Positions 8,726 through 17,788 of a stretch of 64,000 nucleotides of DNA are shown piece after piece. The stretch's first letter is position 1; each line of letters starts with the position of its first letter. The translations under genes and the position numbers were made by a program. The notes under the pieces are model-generated. The model was not told where the DNA came from. It worked only from the letters and a program-made list of their open reading frames with translations, and did not search any database. Source of the DNA: UBA1479 sp040218445 (GTDB lineage Bacteria > Pseudomonadota > Alphaproteobacteria > Rhodospirillales > Casp-alpha2); NCBI GenBank assembly GCA_040218445.1, contig JAVJRK010000012.1, positions 186,001 through 250,000 on the forward strand. The letters are read 5' to 3'.

Positions 8726-9505
8726 ATGCCTGAGATTTCCGTAAATGGAGAGACCATCCACTACCGCCGGGACGGCAATGGCCCGACGCTGCTGATGCTG
8801 CACAGCCTGGGCACCAACAGCTATCTGTGGGAAGGCCAGATCGCCGCCTTGAAGGACCGCTTCACCTGTGTCGCCATCGACGCGCGCGGTCATGGCGGGT
8901 CAACCAATAACGGTGGGGCCACCATGCAGGCCATCGCCGAAGATGCCCATGCCCTTTTGCAGGAACTAGGCCTTTTGCCCGCCCATATCATGGGGATTTC
9001 CATGGGTGGGCTGCAATGTGCCCGTCTGCATACCCTGGCCCCCGATGATGTTCTGTCCATCGTCTATGCGGACAGTTTCGCCTATCTGGGCGACGCCGGG
9101 CCGGAGCGGGTCAAAGGGATGGAGACCGTGTTGGCCGAAAAACCCATGCCCGACTATGCCGCATTCTACACCGGCGACACGCTGCTGCCGGCGACGGACA
9201 AGGCCCACCACGATGCCCTGATCGCCGCCATATCCGGCATGAGCAAGGAGAACTATCTGGACACGGTCCGTTCCGTCTTTACCGAGGACGTGCGTGAACA
9301 GTTGAAGTCCATCGACAAGCCCATGCATATCGTCACCGGTGAGAAAGATCAACGCACGCCCCCGGCCGCCGCCGAAAGCGTCCATGCTTTGGTTCCGGGC
9401 TCGACGCTGGAGATCATCCCCAATGCCGCCCACCTGTCCAACATAGACAATCCAACGGGCTTCATGGCCGCCGTGGGACCGTTTTTGAACCGCGTTCGAG
9501 GATAG
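8726..9505 (+). CDS. Alpha/beta hydrolase, 3-oxoadipate enol-lactonase-like
   Basis: A 259-residue alpha/beta hydrolase. The nucleophile elbow is GISMGG (Ser near residue 91), the oxyanion strand TLLMLHSLGTNSYLWEGQ lies near residue 15, and the acid and histidine fall in HIVTGEKDQRTPP and PNAAHLSNIDNP. Closest recognisable type is the enol-lactonase or ring-cleavage product hydrolase group. It starts 7 bases after the hydratase gene and ends the MarR-controlled operon. It probably opens a lactone or C-C bond formed after hydroxylation; the substrate is not deducible. Confidence 0.88.
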   Translation: MPEISVNGETIHYRRDGNGPTLLMLHSLGTNSYLWEGQIAALKDRFTCVAIDARGHGGSTNNGGATMQAIAEDAHALLQELGLLPAHIMGISMGGLQCARLHTLAPDDVLSIVYADSFAYLGDAGPERVKGMETVLAEKPMPDYAAFYTGDTLLPATDKAHHDALIAAISGMSKENYLDTVRSVFTEDVREQLKSIDKPMHIVTGEKDQRTPPAAAESVHALVPGSTLEIIPNAAHLSNIDNPTGFMAAVGPFLNRVRG

Positions 9506-9593
9506 CCCCTTTTCTCTGTCGTAGACGTTGACCCGCAGGGAGGGGAATGGAGTATGGTGCCGCCCTTCGTCCACTGACTAGGTTCCCGCACCC

Positions 9594-11420
9594 TTGGCCC
9601 CACCGCTTCTCCATCTTCGCGACATTGATCTGACGTTCGGCGGCACGCCCTTGCTGGAAGGAGCGGAAATCGCCGTCAGCCGGGGCGAACGCCTGTGCCT
9701 TGTCGGGCGCAACGGATCCGGCAAGTCAACCCTGTTGAAGATCGCGGCCGGCCAAATCGATGCCGACGACGGCGAGCGGTTCGTGCAGCCGGGCGCGACC
9801 ATCCGCTACCTGCCGCAGGAACCGGACCTTGCCGGCCATGACACGACCCTGGCCTATGTCGAAGACGGGCTTGCCCCGGGGGATGATCCTTACCGCGCGC
9901 AGTATCTATTGGATGTTCTGGGCCTGACCGGCAACGAAGCCCCCAAGACCCTGTCCGGCGGCGAGGCCCGGCGGTCCGCCCTAGCCCGGGCGCTTGCCCC
10001 CAAACCGGACATCCTGCTGCTGGACGAGCCGACCAACCATCTGGACCTGCCCGCGATCCGCTGGTTGGAACAAGAACTGTCCGCCATGGGATCAGCCATT
10101 GTCATGATCAGCCACGACCGCCGGTTCCTGGAGAACATGTCGCGCGCGACCTTGTGGCTGGACCGGGGCGAGGTCCGGCGCCTGGATAAAGGCTTCGGCG
10201 CGTTCGAGGAATGGCGCGACGAGGTCCTGGATCAGGAAAGCGACGCCCGCCACAAGTTGGACCGCAAGATCGCCCGGGAAACCCATTGGCTGATCCATGG
10301 TGTGTCGGCCCGGCGCAAACGCAACCAGCGGCGCCTGTCGGCCCTGCACGACATGCGCCAGCAGCGCCGCGAACTGCGCCAGGCGGCCGGTGACGTCAAA
10401 CTGAACGCCGCCCAGGCCGAAACTTCAGGCAAGCTGGTGATCGATGCCGAAGACATTTCAAAAGCCTATGGTGCACGCCCCCTGATCGACGGTTTTTCAA
10501 CCCGCATCCTGCGGGGCGACCGGGTCGGCATCGTCGGACCCAACGGGGCCGGGAAAACGACCCTGCTGAATATCCTGACAGGCCTGGCAGAGCCCGACAG
10601 CGGCAAGGTCAAGGTCGGCGTATCGGTCGAAATGGTGACCCTGGACCAGAAACGCGAAAGCCTGAACCCGGGGACCAGCCTGTCCGACGCCCTGACGGAC
10701 GGCAGCGGCGATACGGTTTCCGTCGGCGGCGAACCGCGTCATATAATCGGTTATATGAAGGACTTTCTGTTTGCCCCGGAACAGGCCCCCACCCCCATCG
10801 GCGAATTGTCGGGCGGCGAACGCGGGCGCCTGATGCTGGCGCGCGCTTTGGCCCGGCCGTCGAACCTGTTGGTGCTGGACGAGCCGACCAACGACCTGGA
10901 CCTGGAAACCCTGGACCTGTTGCAGGAACTTCTGGCCGATTACGAAGGGGCGGTCCTGCTGGTCAGCCACGACCGGGATTTCATCGACCGCGTGGTGACC
11001 TCGACCATTGCCTGGGAAGACGACGGCATGTGGCGGGAATATCCCGGCGGCTATTCGGACATGATGGCGCAACGGCGCGAAGTCAAGCCCGCGCGCGGGT
11101 CGGACAAGGACAAGACACCCACAAAACCTGCCGCCGATTCATCCCCGGCCGGCCCGGCAAAACCTAAGCCCGCGACCAAGCTGTCGTTCAACGAAAGCCA
11201 TGCCTTGAAAACCCTGCCGGGAAAGATGGCGAAGCTGGAAGACGAGGTCGCCACCCACCGAAAGACCCTGGAAGACCCCGCCCTTTATGCCAAGAACCCG
11301 GAACGCTTCACCGAAACGGCGGCGGCTTTGAAGAAAGCCGAAGATGAACTGGCCGCCCTGGAAGAAGAATGGTTGTCGCTTGAGATGAAGCGCGAAGAGA
11401 TCGAGGCCGCCAAGTCCTGA
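9594..11420 (+). CDS. ABC-F family ATPase, Uup-like
   Basis: A soluble protein of 608 aa with two ATP-binding cassettes and no membrane domain, as in the ribosome-associated ABC-F family. Domain 1 has Walker A GRNGSGKST and signature LSGGEARR. Domain 2 has GPNGAGKTT and LSGGERGR. Each has LLLDEPTNHLDL or LVLDEPTNDLDL as Walker B. The C-terminal 90 residues are charged, predicted coiled coil (KMAKLEDEVATHRKTLEDP), the Uup-type tail. The start is a TTG at 9594; no ATG gives a full first domain, and the ribosome site is poor. Uup homologues act in translation or DNA-branch tolerance. Confidence 0.9.
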   Translation: MAPPLLHLRDIDLTFGGTPLLEGAEIAVSRGERLCLVGRNGSGKSTLLKIAAGQIDADDGERFVQPGATIRYLPQEPDLAGHDTTLAYVEDGLAPGDDPYRAQYLLDVLGLTGNEAPKTLSGGEARRSALARALAPKPDILLLDEPTNHLDLPAIRWLEQELSAMGSAIVMISHDRRFLENMSRATLWLDRGEVRRLDKGFGAFEEWRDEVLDQESDARHKLDRKIARETHWLIHGVSARRKRNQRRLSALHDMRQQRRELRQAAGDVKLNAAQAETSGKLVIDAEDISKAYGARPLIDGFSTRILRGDRVGIVGPNGAGKTTLLNILTGLAEPDSGKVKVGVSVEMVTLDQKRESLNPGTSLSDALTDGSGDTVSVGGEPRHIIGYMKDFLFAPEQAPTPIGELSGGERGRLMLARALARPSNLLVLDEPTNDLDLETLDLLQELLADYEGAVLLVSHDRDFIDRVVTSTIAWEDDGMWREYPGGYSDMMAQRREVKPARGSDKDKTPTKPAADSSPAGPAKPKPATKLSFNESHALKTLPGKMAKLEDEVATHRKTLEDPALYAKNPERFTETAAALKKAEDELAALEEEWLSLEMKREEIEAAKS

Positions 11421-11447
11421 CGGCCTGCCTCCGGGAATGCCTCGGTT

Positions 11448-12620
11448 TTATGTTCCGGTTTTGGGCTTTTGCACATGCGGGGCGGCGATGGGATCGACAC
11501 CCGCTGGCTTTTTGACCAGCCGGCCGGCGCCATCGGTTTTGGCCTGTGCCTCGGCTTCGGCGCGCGGTTCCTCGAAGGTGTACTTGCGGATGGCTTTTTT
11601 CAGATCCTGCAGCAATTCCACCCCCACATTGCCGCCATCGCCCGTGACCTTATCGCGGAACACGGACCGCATGGTATCGACATGCGCCTTGATGACCGTG
11701 ACCGCCCGGTCCTCGGTCGGACAGGGGGCCTGCGTCGTCTTGTAGAGCATTTCGCCGACCTGGGTGATGATCGGATAACCGAAGGTTCCACCCTGGCCGC
11801 GCAGTTCATGAGCCAGCAGGTTGATGTTCTTGAAATGGCGGGCGCGCTGATCTTCGGATTGTTCCAGCGCACGATCGCAGATGCTCGACAAGGTCGCCAG
11901 ATACCCCAAGGCCCAATCGTGAAATTCCAGGCCCTTGCGTTCAAGATGTTCGTCCGCCGCCTGCAATTGGCGAAGCGGCAGTTCTCCCGGCGGGCTCATA
12001 CCCAACGCGCCGACTTTTTCCTTCAGCTTGTTGGGCAAGCGGAACAGGTACACATCGCCGTCCTTGCTGGGCCGGCGCACGCGTTCCGATGAATAAACAA
12101 CGGTTGCATCCTTTTCCGTGATCCGCCGCCGGTCGTCGGGAACAATGCCTTCGCTGCGCCGATGCCGGTCGGGCCCGAAGTAATCGCGGGTCGCGACGAA
12201 CTGACGCGGATAGTCGATGACTTCCAATATCCGGTTGCAGACGGTCTGGGCCGAAAACGGTTTGGCCAAAAATTCGCTGGCCCCGCCGTCGCGCGCCTTT
12301 TCGACGTTTTCCGAATCAGCAGCCCCTGACATCATGATGAAGGGCATGAAGCGGTTGGGCGAGTCCTTGCCCTGGCGCACCCATTTCAACAACAGATGGC
12401 CGTCGATCGGCGCCATGACCAGGTCCGAGATGATGATATCGACAGGACAGCCGTACGGGCCGTGATGAGCTCCAAGGAACTCAATCGCCTCGACCCCGTT
12501 TTCGGCGGTAATGACCTGACCGGCACCCAGGGTCTTCAAAACTTCCTGAAGGATTCTTAGAACGAAGCGATTGTCATCGACCAGAAGAAAGGTCAGCCGC
12601 TCCAGATTATAGACGCCCAT
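11448..12620 (-). CDS. Response regulator with C-terminal Hpt-like domain
   Basis: 390 aa. Residues about 8-130 form a receiver domain: FLLVDDNRF for the acidic pair, IIISDLVMAPIDG with the phospho-aspartate, FIMMSGAA for the Ser/Thr switch and FLAKPF for the lysine. A charged linker rich in Arg and Asp follows (residues 145-200). Residues about 250-350 are helical and contain LLAHELRGQGGTFGYP, matching the Hpt signature HxLKGxxxxxG with histidine in place. A Lys/Ala/Pro-rich tail ends the protein. It thus carries both a receiver and a His phosphotransfer site, and probably relays phosphate between partners. No kinase is adjacent. Confidence 0.85.
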   Translation of the reverse strand: MGVYNLERLTFLLVDDNRFVLRILQEVLKTLGAGQVITAENGVEAIEFLGAHHGPYGCPVDIIISDLVMAPIDGHLLLKWVRQGKDSPNRFMPFIMMSGAADSENVEKARDGGASEFLAKPFSAQTVCNRILEVIDYPRQFVATRDYFGPDRHRRSEGIVPDDRRRITEKDATVVYSSERVRRPSKDGDVYLFRLPNKLKEKVGALGMSPPGELPLRQLQAADEHLERKGLEFHDWALGYLATLSSICDRALEQSEDQRARHFKNINLLAHELRGQGGTFGYPIITQVGEMLYKTTQAPCPTEDRAVTVIKAHVDTMRSVFRDKVTGDGGNVGVELLQDLKKAIRKYTFEEPRAEAEAQAKTDGAGRLVKKPAGVDPIAAPHVQKPKTGT

Positions 12621-12813
12621 CGTTTCTCAGCGGCGAGAGTCATCCCTCGCCATCGTCCGTACCAAAAACTCACCCAATTTCCCCCGTGGCGTCTTTTGGT
12701 CGCGCCTACATATTCACGCAAACTATATTGAAATTTTGACCAGCACAATATTGTTAAAAATCAGACCTTTAGGATGTTCAAATATACGAAACGCCGCTTC
12801 CATATCAGTTATA
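12621..12813. other. AT-rich intergenic region
   Basis: About 190 bases between the REC-Hpt gene start and the dgcA stop. It is clearly more AT-rich than the surroundings (12710-12800). It holds the presumptive promoter of the REC-Hpt gene on the minus strand. I see no convincing gene or hairpin terminator. Confidence 0.5.
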
Positions 12814-13803
12814 TCATCCCCAAAGGTCCCGTTCCGGCGGATGGATATATCCATCGGTGAACGTAAGGCCCTTGTCCCGGTCCCCGCGCAGCAGAAGCGG
12901 GCCGTCCAGATCGACCACCTTGGCCCGGTTCATCAGGACCGTCGCCGGCGCCATGGCAAGCGACGTTGCCACCATGCAGCCGACCATCAACCCGAACCCG
13001 CCGGCTTCGGCCGCGTCCGCCAGTTCCAGCGCCGCGGTCAGCCCCCCGGTTTTGTCGAGCTTGATATTGACCATGTCGTAAAGCCCGTCGAGACGGTCCA
13101 GGTCCGCCGCCGTATGGCAGCTTTCATCAGCGCAGATCGGCACCGGGCAATCGAAGCCGCGCAGGATGTCGTCACCATGGACGGGCACGGGCTGTTCAAG
13201 CATGACCACACCCATTTCCGCCAGAAACAGCGCCAGGTTTTTCAGACGGTGCAGGTCCCAGCCTTCGTTGGGATCAACCACAAGGCGCGCATCCGGTGCC
13301 GCCTCGCGCACGGCACTTAGGCGGGCCCGCACATCCTGTCCGTCCAGCTTGATTTTTAAAAGCGGCGCTTTGGCCAATCGGCTTGCCTGCAGCGCCATTT
13401 CCTGGGGGCTGGCGATGCCGATGGTTTCCGCCGTCACCGCAGGCTCAGGCCGGGGCAGACCCGCCAGTTCCCAAACCCGTTTGTCCGCCTGTTTGGCTTC
13501 CAGATCCCACAGCGCGCAATCGACGGCATTGCGGGCAGCCCCCGGCGGCAGGGCGTCCAACAGGCCGGGCCGGTCCAATCCCCCGGCAACAGCATCGGCA
13601 ATGCCCGCGATCTGATGGATAACGCTATCGACGGTTTCGCCGTAATGGGCATAGGGCACGCATTCGCCCCGCCCGGCATGGCCGTCGGCGTCCTCGATCT
13701 CGGCCACGACGACGCGGGCTTCGGTCTTGATGCCGCGCGAAATGGCGAACGGCCGGGCCAGCGGCCATCCCTGATCGACGGCGGACAGGCGCCGCCCGCC
13801 CAT
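12814..13803 (-). CDS. dgcA: N-acetyl-D-glutamate racemase DgcA (enolase superfamily)
   Basis: A 329-residue enzyme of the muconate-lactonising/dipeptide epimerase branch of the enolase superfamily. The catalytic frame is visible: KIKLDG (KxK motif), VVDPNEGW and EQP and ADES for the three metal ligands, and NIKLDKTGG with the opposing lysine. It sits immediately after dgcN with stop and start overlapping (TGATG at 13801-13805). The DgcN-DgcA pair is known to convert D-glutamate to N-acetyl-D-glutamate and then racemise it to N-acetyl-L-glutamate. L-Ala-D/L-Glu epimerase is the alternative, but the DUF1611 partner favours DgcA. A GTG at 13806 is an alternative start. Confidence 0.85.
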   Translation of the reverse strand: MGGRRLSAVDQGWPLARPFAISRGIKTEARVVVAEIEDADGHAGRGECVPYAHYGETVDSVIHQIAGIADAVAGGLDRPGLLDALPPGAARNAVDCALWDLEAKQADKRVWELAGLPRPEPAVTAETIGIASPQEMALQASRLAKAPLLKIKLDGQDVRARLSAVREAAPDARLVVDPNEGWDLHRLKNLALFLAEMGVVMLEQPVPVHGDDILRGFDCPVPICADESCHTAADLDRLDGLYDMVNIKLDKTGGLTAALELADAAEAGGFGLMVGCMVATSLAMAPATVLMNRAKVVDLDGPLLLRGDRDKGLTFTDGYIHPPERDLWG

Positions 13804-14807
13804 CACAGTTTCTCGATTGCGTCGACGATGGGGCTGACGCCCGTACGCACGGCATCGACAGCCGGCAGGCCAAGGCGTTTCGACGTCTCCGCCAGATAAG
13901 CAGCGGCCGCATCCTCGTCCATGGAACTGGTGTTCACAGAAATACCGACGAAGCGGGCATCGGCTTCGAACATGCGGGCCATGCGTTGGTTGACCTCGAT
14001 ACAGTCTTCCAGCGTCGGTACGGGCACGCCGGGCGTGCCGCGCATTTCACGCCGCGCCGCATCGTGGCACAGCACCAGCGCATCAGGCCGGGCCCCATGG
14101 ATCAGGCCCAACGTCACCCCCGAGTAAGAGGCATGGAATAAGGAGCCCTGCCCTTCGACCACGTCCCAGTGGTCCGGATCGTTTTCCGGGGTCAGCCATT
14201 CGGCCGCCCCGGCAATGAAATCGGCCACGACCGCATCCACCGACACCCCGTCGCCCGCAATGAAGATGCCGGTTTGTCCGGTGGCGCGGAAATCGGCCTT
14301 CATGCCGCGCGCCTTCATTTCCCGTTCGATCGCAAGCGAGGTAAACATCTTGCCCACGGAAACGTCGGTGCCCACCGTCAAAACACGATGACCGGGGCGC
14401 GCCTGCCCCCCTGCGACGTCAAAATCCCGCGACGGGTGGCGAGCATCCGTTAAGGTCCGGCCGTTGGCCTTGGCCGCCTGGGCGATGGCCGGCACGTCGG
14501 AAAGGCGGCGGTGCAGACCGGCCGCCACATCCATTCCGGCCTCGATCGCCTGCACGATGACGGCGACCCAATGATCGGGGATCACGCCGCCCCGGTTGGC
14601 GACGCCGATGACCATGGTCTTGCAGCCGGCCTTGACGGCGTCATCGATGGACATATCGGGAATACCCAGATCGGCCTTGCAGCCCGCCAGGCGCAATTGC
14701 CCCTTGCACCAGTCCGGGCGCCAATGGACGACACCGATCGCGACCTTGGCCGCAAGTTGATCCGGCGCGTCGCCGACAAACATGAGATAGGGGGTGGCAA
14801 GTGCCAT
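13803..14807 (-). CDS. dgcN: D-glutamate N-acetyltransferase DgcN (DUF1611)
   Basis: A 334-residue DUF1611 protein. The N-terminal Rossmann-like part (IGVVHWRPDWCKGQLRLAG) and the C-terminal P-loop-like domain starting VLTVGTDVSVGKMFTSLAIE near residue 146 are typical. DUF1611 proteins next to an enolase-superfamily racemase have been shown to acetylate D-glutamate with acetyl-CoA, opening a D-glutamate degradation route. The start ATG at 14807 has a strong AGGAGG ribosome site. First gene of the two-gene dgcN-dgcA operon; D-Glu would come from peptidoglycan or environmental D-amino acids. Confidence 0.85.
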   Translation of the reverse strand: MALATPYLMFVGDAPDQLAAKVAIGVVHWRPDWCKGQLRLAGCKADLGIPDMSIDDAVKAGCKTMVIGVANRGGVIPDHWVAVIVQAIEAGMDVAAGLHRRLSDVPAIAQAAKANGRTLTDARHPSRDFDVAGGQARPGHRVLTVGTDVSVGKMFTSLAIEREMKARGMKADFRATGQTGIFIAGDGVSVDAVVADFIAGAAEWLTPENDPDHWDVVEGQGSLFHASYSGVTLGLIHGARPDALVLCHDAARREMRGTPGVPVPTLEDCIEVNQRMARMFEADARFVGISVNTSSMDEDAAAAYLAETSKRLGLPAVDAVRTGVSPIVDAIEKL

Positions 14808-14872
14808 GACAGACCTCCTGAACGGCTCGCCTAAAAACAGAGCCTAACATGTCGGTCAGTAAGGAAAAGGGG

Positions 14873-15349
14873 TCAGCGCCCGGGCGAATAGTGGGCCAGT
14901 ATGAAAACGGCGGCGGCGTGGGCGGCAACGGAAACGGTCCGGCGAACTTTGGCGACCTTGCGTTTCATGGCGGCCCGGCGTGCGGCGCGCTCGGCCTCCA
15001 GATGACCAGTGACTTCCAGCGCCACGTCGTAGCCCTCGCGATGAGCTTCCATATAGAAACGGCGGCGGCGGACATCGAAATCGGGATGGAAATGAAACAC
15101 CGTCATCCCACAGCGCCTGCCGTCATAGGTGGAAAAGGCCAGGACCTCTTCCGCCCCGATATCGTACTTGCGGACCACCAAAGCCGATGCATCAAGCCCG
15201 CGCTTGGTGACATGAACGCCGTCACCGTAATCCTGCTCGAACTCGAAGAACCAATCACCGGGAAGGAACGCATCCGCGCGCCCGGAAATATCCAAGTTGT
15301 TCGAAGCAGGGGCGTCGGCCGCCAATTTCGTCTCGGTTCGATCGGACAT
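14873..15349 (-). CDS. Conserved-looking hypothetical protein, C-terminal membrane segment
   Basis: 158 aa, not recognised. The N-terminal 20 residues are polar. The middle (DWFFEFEQDYGDGVHVTKRGLDASALVVRKYD) resembles a small beta-rich domain, and FHFHPDFDVRRRRFYMEAHREG is followed by a strongly basic stretch (AERAARRAAMKRKVAKVRRT). A hydrophobic segment (VSVAAHAAAVFILAHY) ends the protein, consistent with a tail anchor. It is on the same strand as dgcN but separated from it by 65 bases and is probably independent. Confidence 0.6.
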   Translation of the reverse strand: MSDRTETKLAADAPASNNLDISGRADAFLPGDWFFEFEQDYGDGVHVTKRGLDASALVVRKYDIGAEEVLAFSTYDGRRCGMTVFHFHPDFDVRRRRFYMEAHREGYDVALEVTGHLEAERAARRAAMKRKVAKVRRTVSVAAHAAAVFILAHYSPGR

Positions 15350-15681
15350 GACTGCCCATCCTATGGTTTCGGCAATACCGGTCGCCCGGCACGGCCCATG
15401 AAGAAGCCCGCCAATCCCAGAATGTCGCCTGCTGTCGTCTTGTTTTTAATTTGTCTGTCGCGGACCGAAGGCGCGCAGCCGCCGCGCTGTACCCGCTACA
15501 AGGACATTCATACGCCCATGGGCCAAGATAGACAAAACGAATATATTCCGCCCCTATCCCAACATGTGGATAACCCGATTACCGCCCCTGGGGTGGTTCC
15601 AGAAGTGACCTTGACATAAACTCGGGTGGTTTGTTGCGCCTGACGGCCTTTCAAGGTTCATGCGGACACGGGGGAGAAATC
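15350..15681. other. 332-base intergenic region between divergent genes
   Basis: Divergent promoter region for the hypothetical gene (minus) and the JmjC gene (plus). A perfect -35 box TTGACA lies at 15611-15616, pointing towards the JmjC gene, without a good -10. A 73-codon frame (15398-15619) with a signal-like start is present but lacks a ribosome site. Nothing else is evident. Confidence 0.4.
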
Positions 15682-16887
15682 ATGCAGAATTCAGACGCGA
15701 CCATTACGTTTCGGGAATTGATTACCCCAATTGAACCCGAGACCTTCTTTGATGAATACCGCGGCAAAAAAGCCGTTCATATTCCCGGAAACCCGGAAAA
15801 AATTGAACAGTTGTTCAATTGGTCATCCTTCAACCGCATGATCAACATGACCACTGTTTGGAATGCCCAAACCATCAAAATGGCCCTGGATGGACGCAAC
15901 CTGGCCCCAGATGAATTTTGCACCATGGGTAATCTGCGCGAAGGCGGGCGAACCCTGGTGCCGGACTGGCCCAGGATCGGGACCCTATTGGCCGATGGGG
16001 CCTCGGTGGTTCTGGACCTGATGGAAATGCTGGACCCAGGCTCGGCCGCCATCGCCTCCGCCTTGCAGATGGCGACGGCATCGCGGGTGTCCTGCAATGC
16101 CTATTATTCACGGAGCCAGCGGCCCGCTTTCAAAAGCCATTTTGACACCATGGAAGTCTTCGCGATTCATGTGGAAGGGGAAAAGACCTGGCACCTCTAC
16201 GAAGGGCGTTTCGAGGAACCGATCGAAGCGGACGGATACCGTTATTCCAGCTTCGATGAGGATTATCACGCGCGCGCCAAGGGTGCGCTGACCCAGGAAG
16301 TCACCATGACCCCGGGGGATGTCCTGTATATTCCCCGGGGCCAGTACCACGATGCGCTTGCCGCGTCGGATGCCTGCCTGCACCTGTCTTTTGGTACGAC
16401 ACGGCCGACCGGGTTGGATTTTCTGCGCACGATTTCACAGGCGGCGACCCACGACCCTCTGTTCCGTCAAGAAATGCCCACGATCGACGAACCCGATGCC
16501 TATCGTACACGCATCCGGGAATTATCCGCCCGCCTGGGTGAGCTGCTGGATGACCCGACTGCTGCCAATGAACTGCTGGACGAACAACGCCGGCGCCTGT
16601 TCGACATGATTCCCGGCTTCGACCTGCCGAATCCCGATTTCGCGGGCTATTACCGGGTCCAAGGTATGGGGGTGAAACTGGCCCGCCGGGGGACCGACTG
16701 GCAGATAAAGACGCCATCGACCCGCGATGCCGTCAGTGCGGAGACGGCAGAACTTGCGAATTGGGTGCTGTCCCGCGATCTGACAACACAAGCGGATATG
16801 GAAACAGCTCTGCCCGATCTTTCAGAAACCGATATACGCAACGGGGTTTCGCATTTGCGAACTCTTGGAATCCTATTGCGCGCCTAA
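15682..16887 (+). CDS. JmjC/cupin-domain 2-oxoglutarate oxygenase, ribosomal-oxygenase-like
   Basis: 401 aa. The double-stranded beta-helix iron site is clear: HFD at residues 153-155 (first His and Asp), then H223 in YIPRGQYHDALAAS. A lysine and tyrosine near EKTWHLYEG fit the 2-oxoglutarate site. The layout, JmjC domain followed by a helical dimer part and a C-terminal winged-helix-like part, is that of bacterial ribosomal oxygenases (YcfD/RoxA group), which hydroxylate ribosomal protein side chains. Whether this one acts on a ribosomal protein or another target is inference. The ATG at 15682 follows GGGGAG by 6 bases; the longer frame from 15631 adds residues with no support. Confidence 0.82.
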   Translation: MQNSDATITFRELITPIEPETFFDEYRGKKAVHIPGNPEKIEQLFNWSSFNRMINMTTVWNAQTIKMALDGRNLAPDEFCTMGNLREGGRTLVPDWPRIGTLLADGASVVLDLMEMLDPGSAAIASALQMATASRVSCNAYYSRSQRPAFKSHFDTMEVFAIHVEGEKTWHLYEGRFEEPIEADGYRYSSFDEDYHARAKGALTQEVTMTPGDVLYIPRGQYHDALAASDACLHLSFGTTRPTGLDFLRTISQAATHDPLFRQEMPTIDEPDAYRTRIRELSARLGELLDDPTAANELLDEQRRRLFDMIPGFDLPNPDFAGYYRVQGMGVKLARRGTDWQIKTPSTRDAVSAETAELANWVLSRDLTTQADMETALPDLSETDIRNGVSHLRTLGILLRA

Positions 16888-16972
16888 AGCACATCGCGTA
16901 CATCCGAAGCATCCGAATGGGCACCGCCGACCGGCGATATGCCCCGTTTCCCGAACATTTCCGAGGACTCTC

Positions 16973-17659
16973 ATGGCCTATGTCATCCCCCAACCGCCCC
17001 AATCATTTCTTCCTGTCGCCGGAACGGACGACCAATTCCCCGTGCGCCGCGTCTATTGCGTCGGCCGCAATTATGCGGAACACGCCATCGAAATGGGCCA
17101 TGACCCGGATCGCGAACCGCCGTTCTTCTTTCAGAAATGCCCCGACAACCTGATCGTCGGCGGCGGTGACTGGCCCTATCCGGTCGCTTCCAACGACGTG
17201 CATTGGGAACTGGAACTGGTTTTGGGCCTGAAATCCGGCGGCAACGACATCCCGGCGGCCAAGGCATTGGATTGCATCTACGGCTATGCCGTGGGTCTGG
17301 ATATGACGCGCCGCGACCTACAGGGCGAAGCCAAGAAAATGGGCCGCCCCTGGGACGTGGGCAAGGCGTTCGATCTTTCCGCCCCCTGCACGGCCATTCA
17401 CCCGGCGGACAAAATCGGCCATCCGTCGGAGGGCCGGGTCTGGCTGGAACGCAACGGTGAAATTCGCCAGGACGGCGATCTCAATCAGATGATCTGGAAA
17501 ATTCCGGAAATGATCGAATATCTTTCCGGCCTGTTCACCCTGGCACCGGGCGATCTGATCTTCACCGGCACGCCCGCAGGCGTGGGTGCGGTCGAACGCG
17601 GGGACGTGCTGAAAGGCGGCGTGGACGGCGTGGACGAGTTGACCATCAAGGTCGTCTGA
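16973..17659 (+). CDS. Fumarylacetoacetate hydrolase (FAH) family protein
   Basis: 228 aa, the length of short FAH proteins such as fumarylpyruvate hydrolase. Typical blocks are YCVGRNYAEHAIEMG near residue 24, FFFQKCPDNLI with the substrate pocket, then WELELVLGL (metal-ligand acids) and YGYAVGLDMTRRDLQGEAKK. The C-terminal DLIFTGTPAGVGAVERGD is the family hallmark. It hydrolyses or decarboxylates a diketo acid, possibly fumarylpyruvate from gentisate-type degradation. No maleylpyruvate isomerase or dioxygenase is adjacent. ATG 16973 is chosen because the family begins here; the frame upstream runs into the JmjC gene. Confidence 0.88.
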   Translation: MAYVIPQPPQSFLPVAGTDDQFPVRRVYCVGRNYAEHAIEMGHDPDREPPFFFQKCPDNLIVGGGDWPYPVASNDVHWELELVLGLKSGGNDIPAAKALDCIYGYAVGLDMTRRDLQGEAKKMGRPWDVGKAFDLSAPCTAIHPADKIGHPSEGRVWLERNGEIRQDGDLNQMIWKIPEMIEYLSGLFTLAPGDLIFTGTPAGVGAVERGDVLKGGVDGVDELTIKVV

Positions 17660-17788
17660 TTTCCCCACACCCTTCTATTCCCGGGCCGGGGGCGGTCACG
17701 CTGCCCCCGAATCGCCCCATTTCGGCCCTTGAGCGGCCCCGGTTCCTTGGTTTTCTTGATCTGCTTGGACAGAGAAAGGAGACCGATC

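Noticed and set aside
7252..8757. 501-codon minus-strand frame across the hydroxylase and hydratase genes
   Set aside because: Antisense to two genes with clear catalytic motifs; His/Gly/Asp-rich shadow sequence.
15398..15619. 73-codon plus-strand frame with a signal-peptide-like beginning
   Set aside because: No ribosome site, no recognisable mature domain and it covers the presumptive JmjC promoter. Kept only as a note in the intergenic entry.
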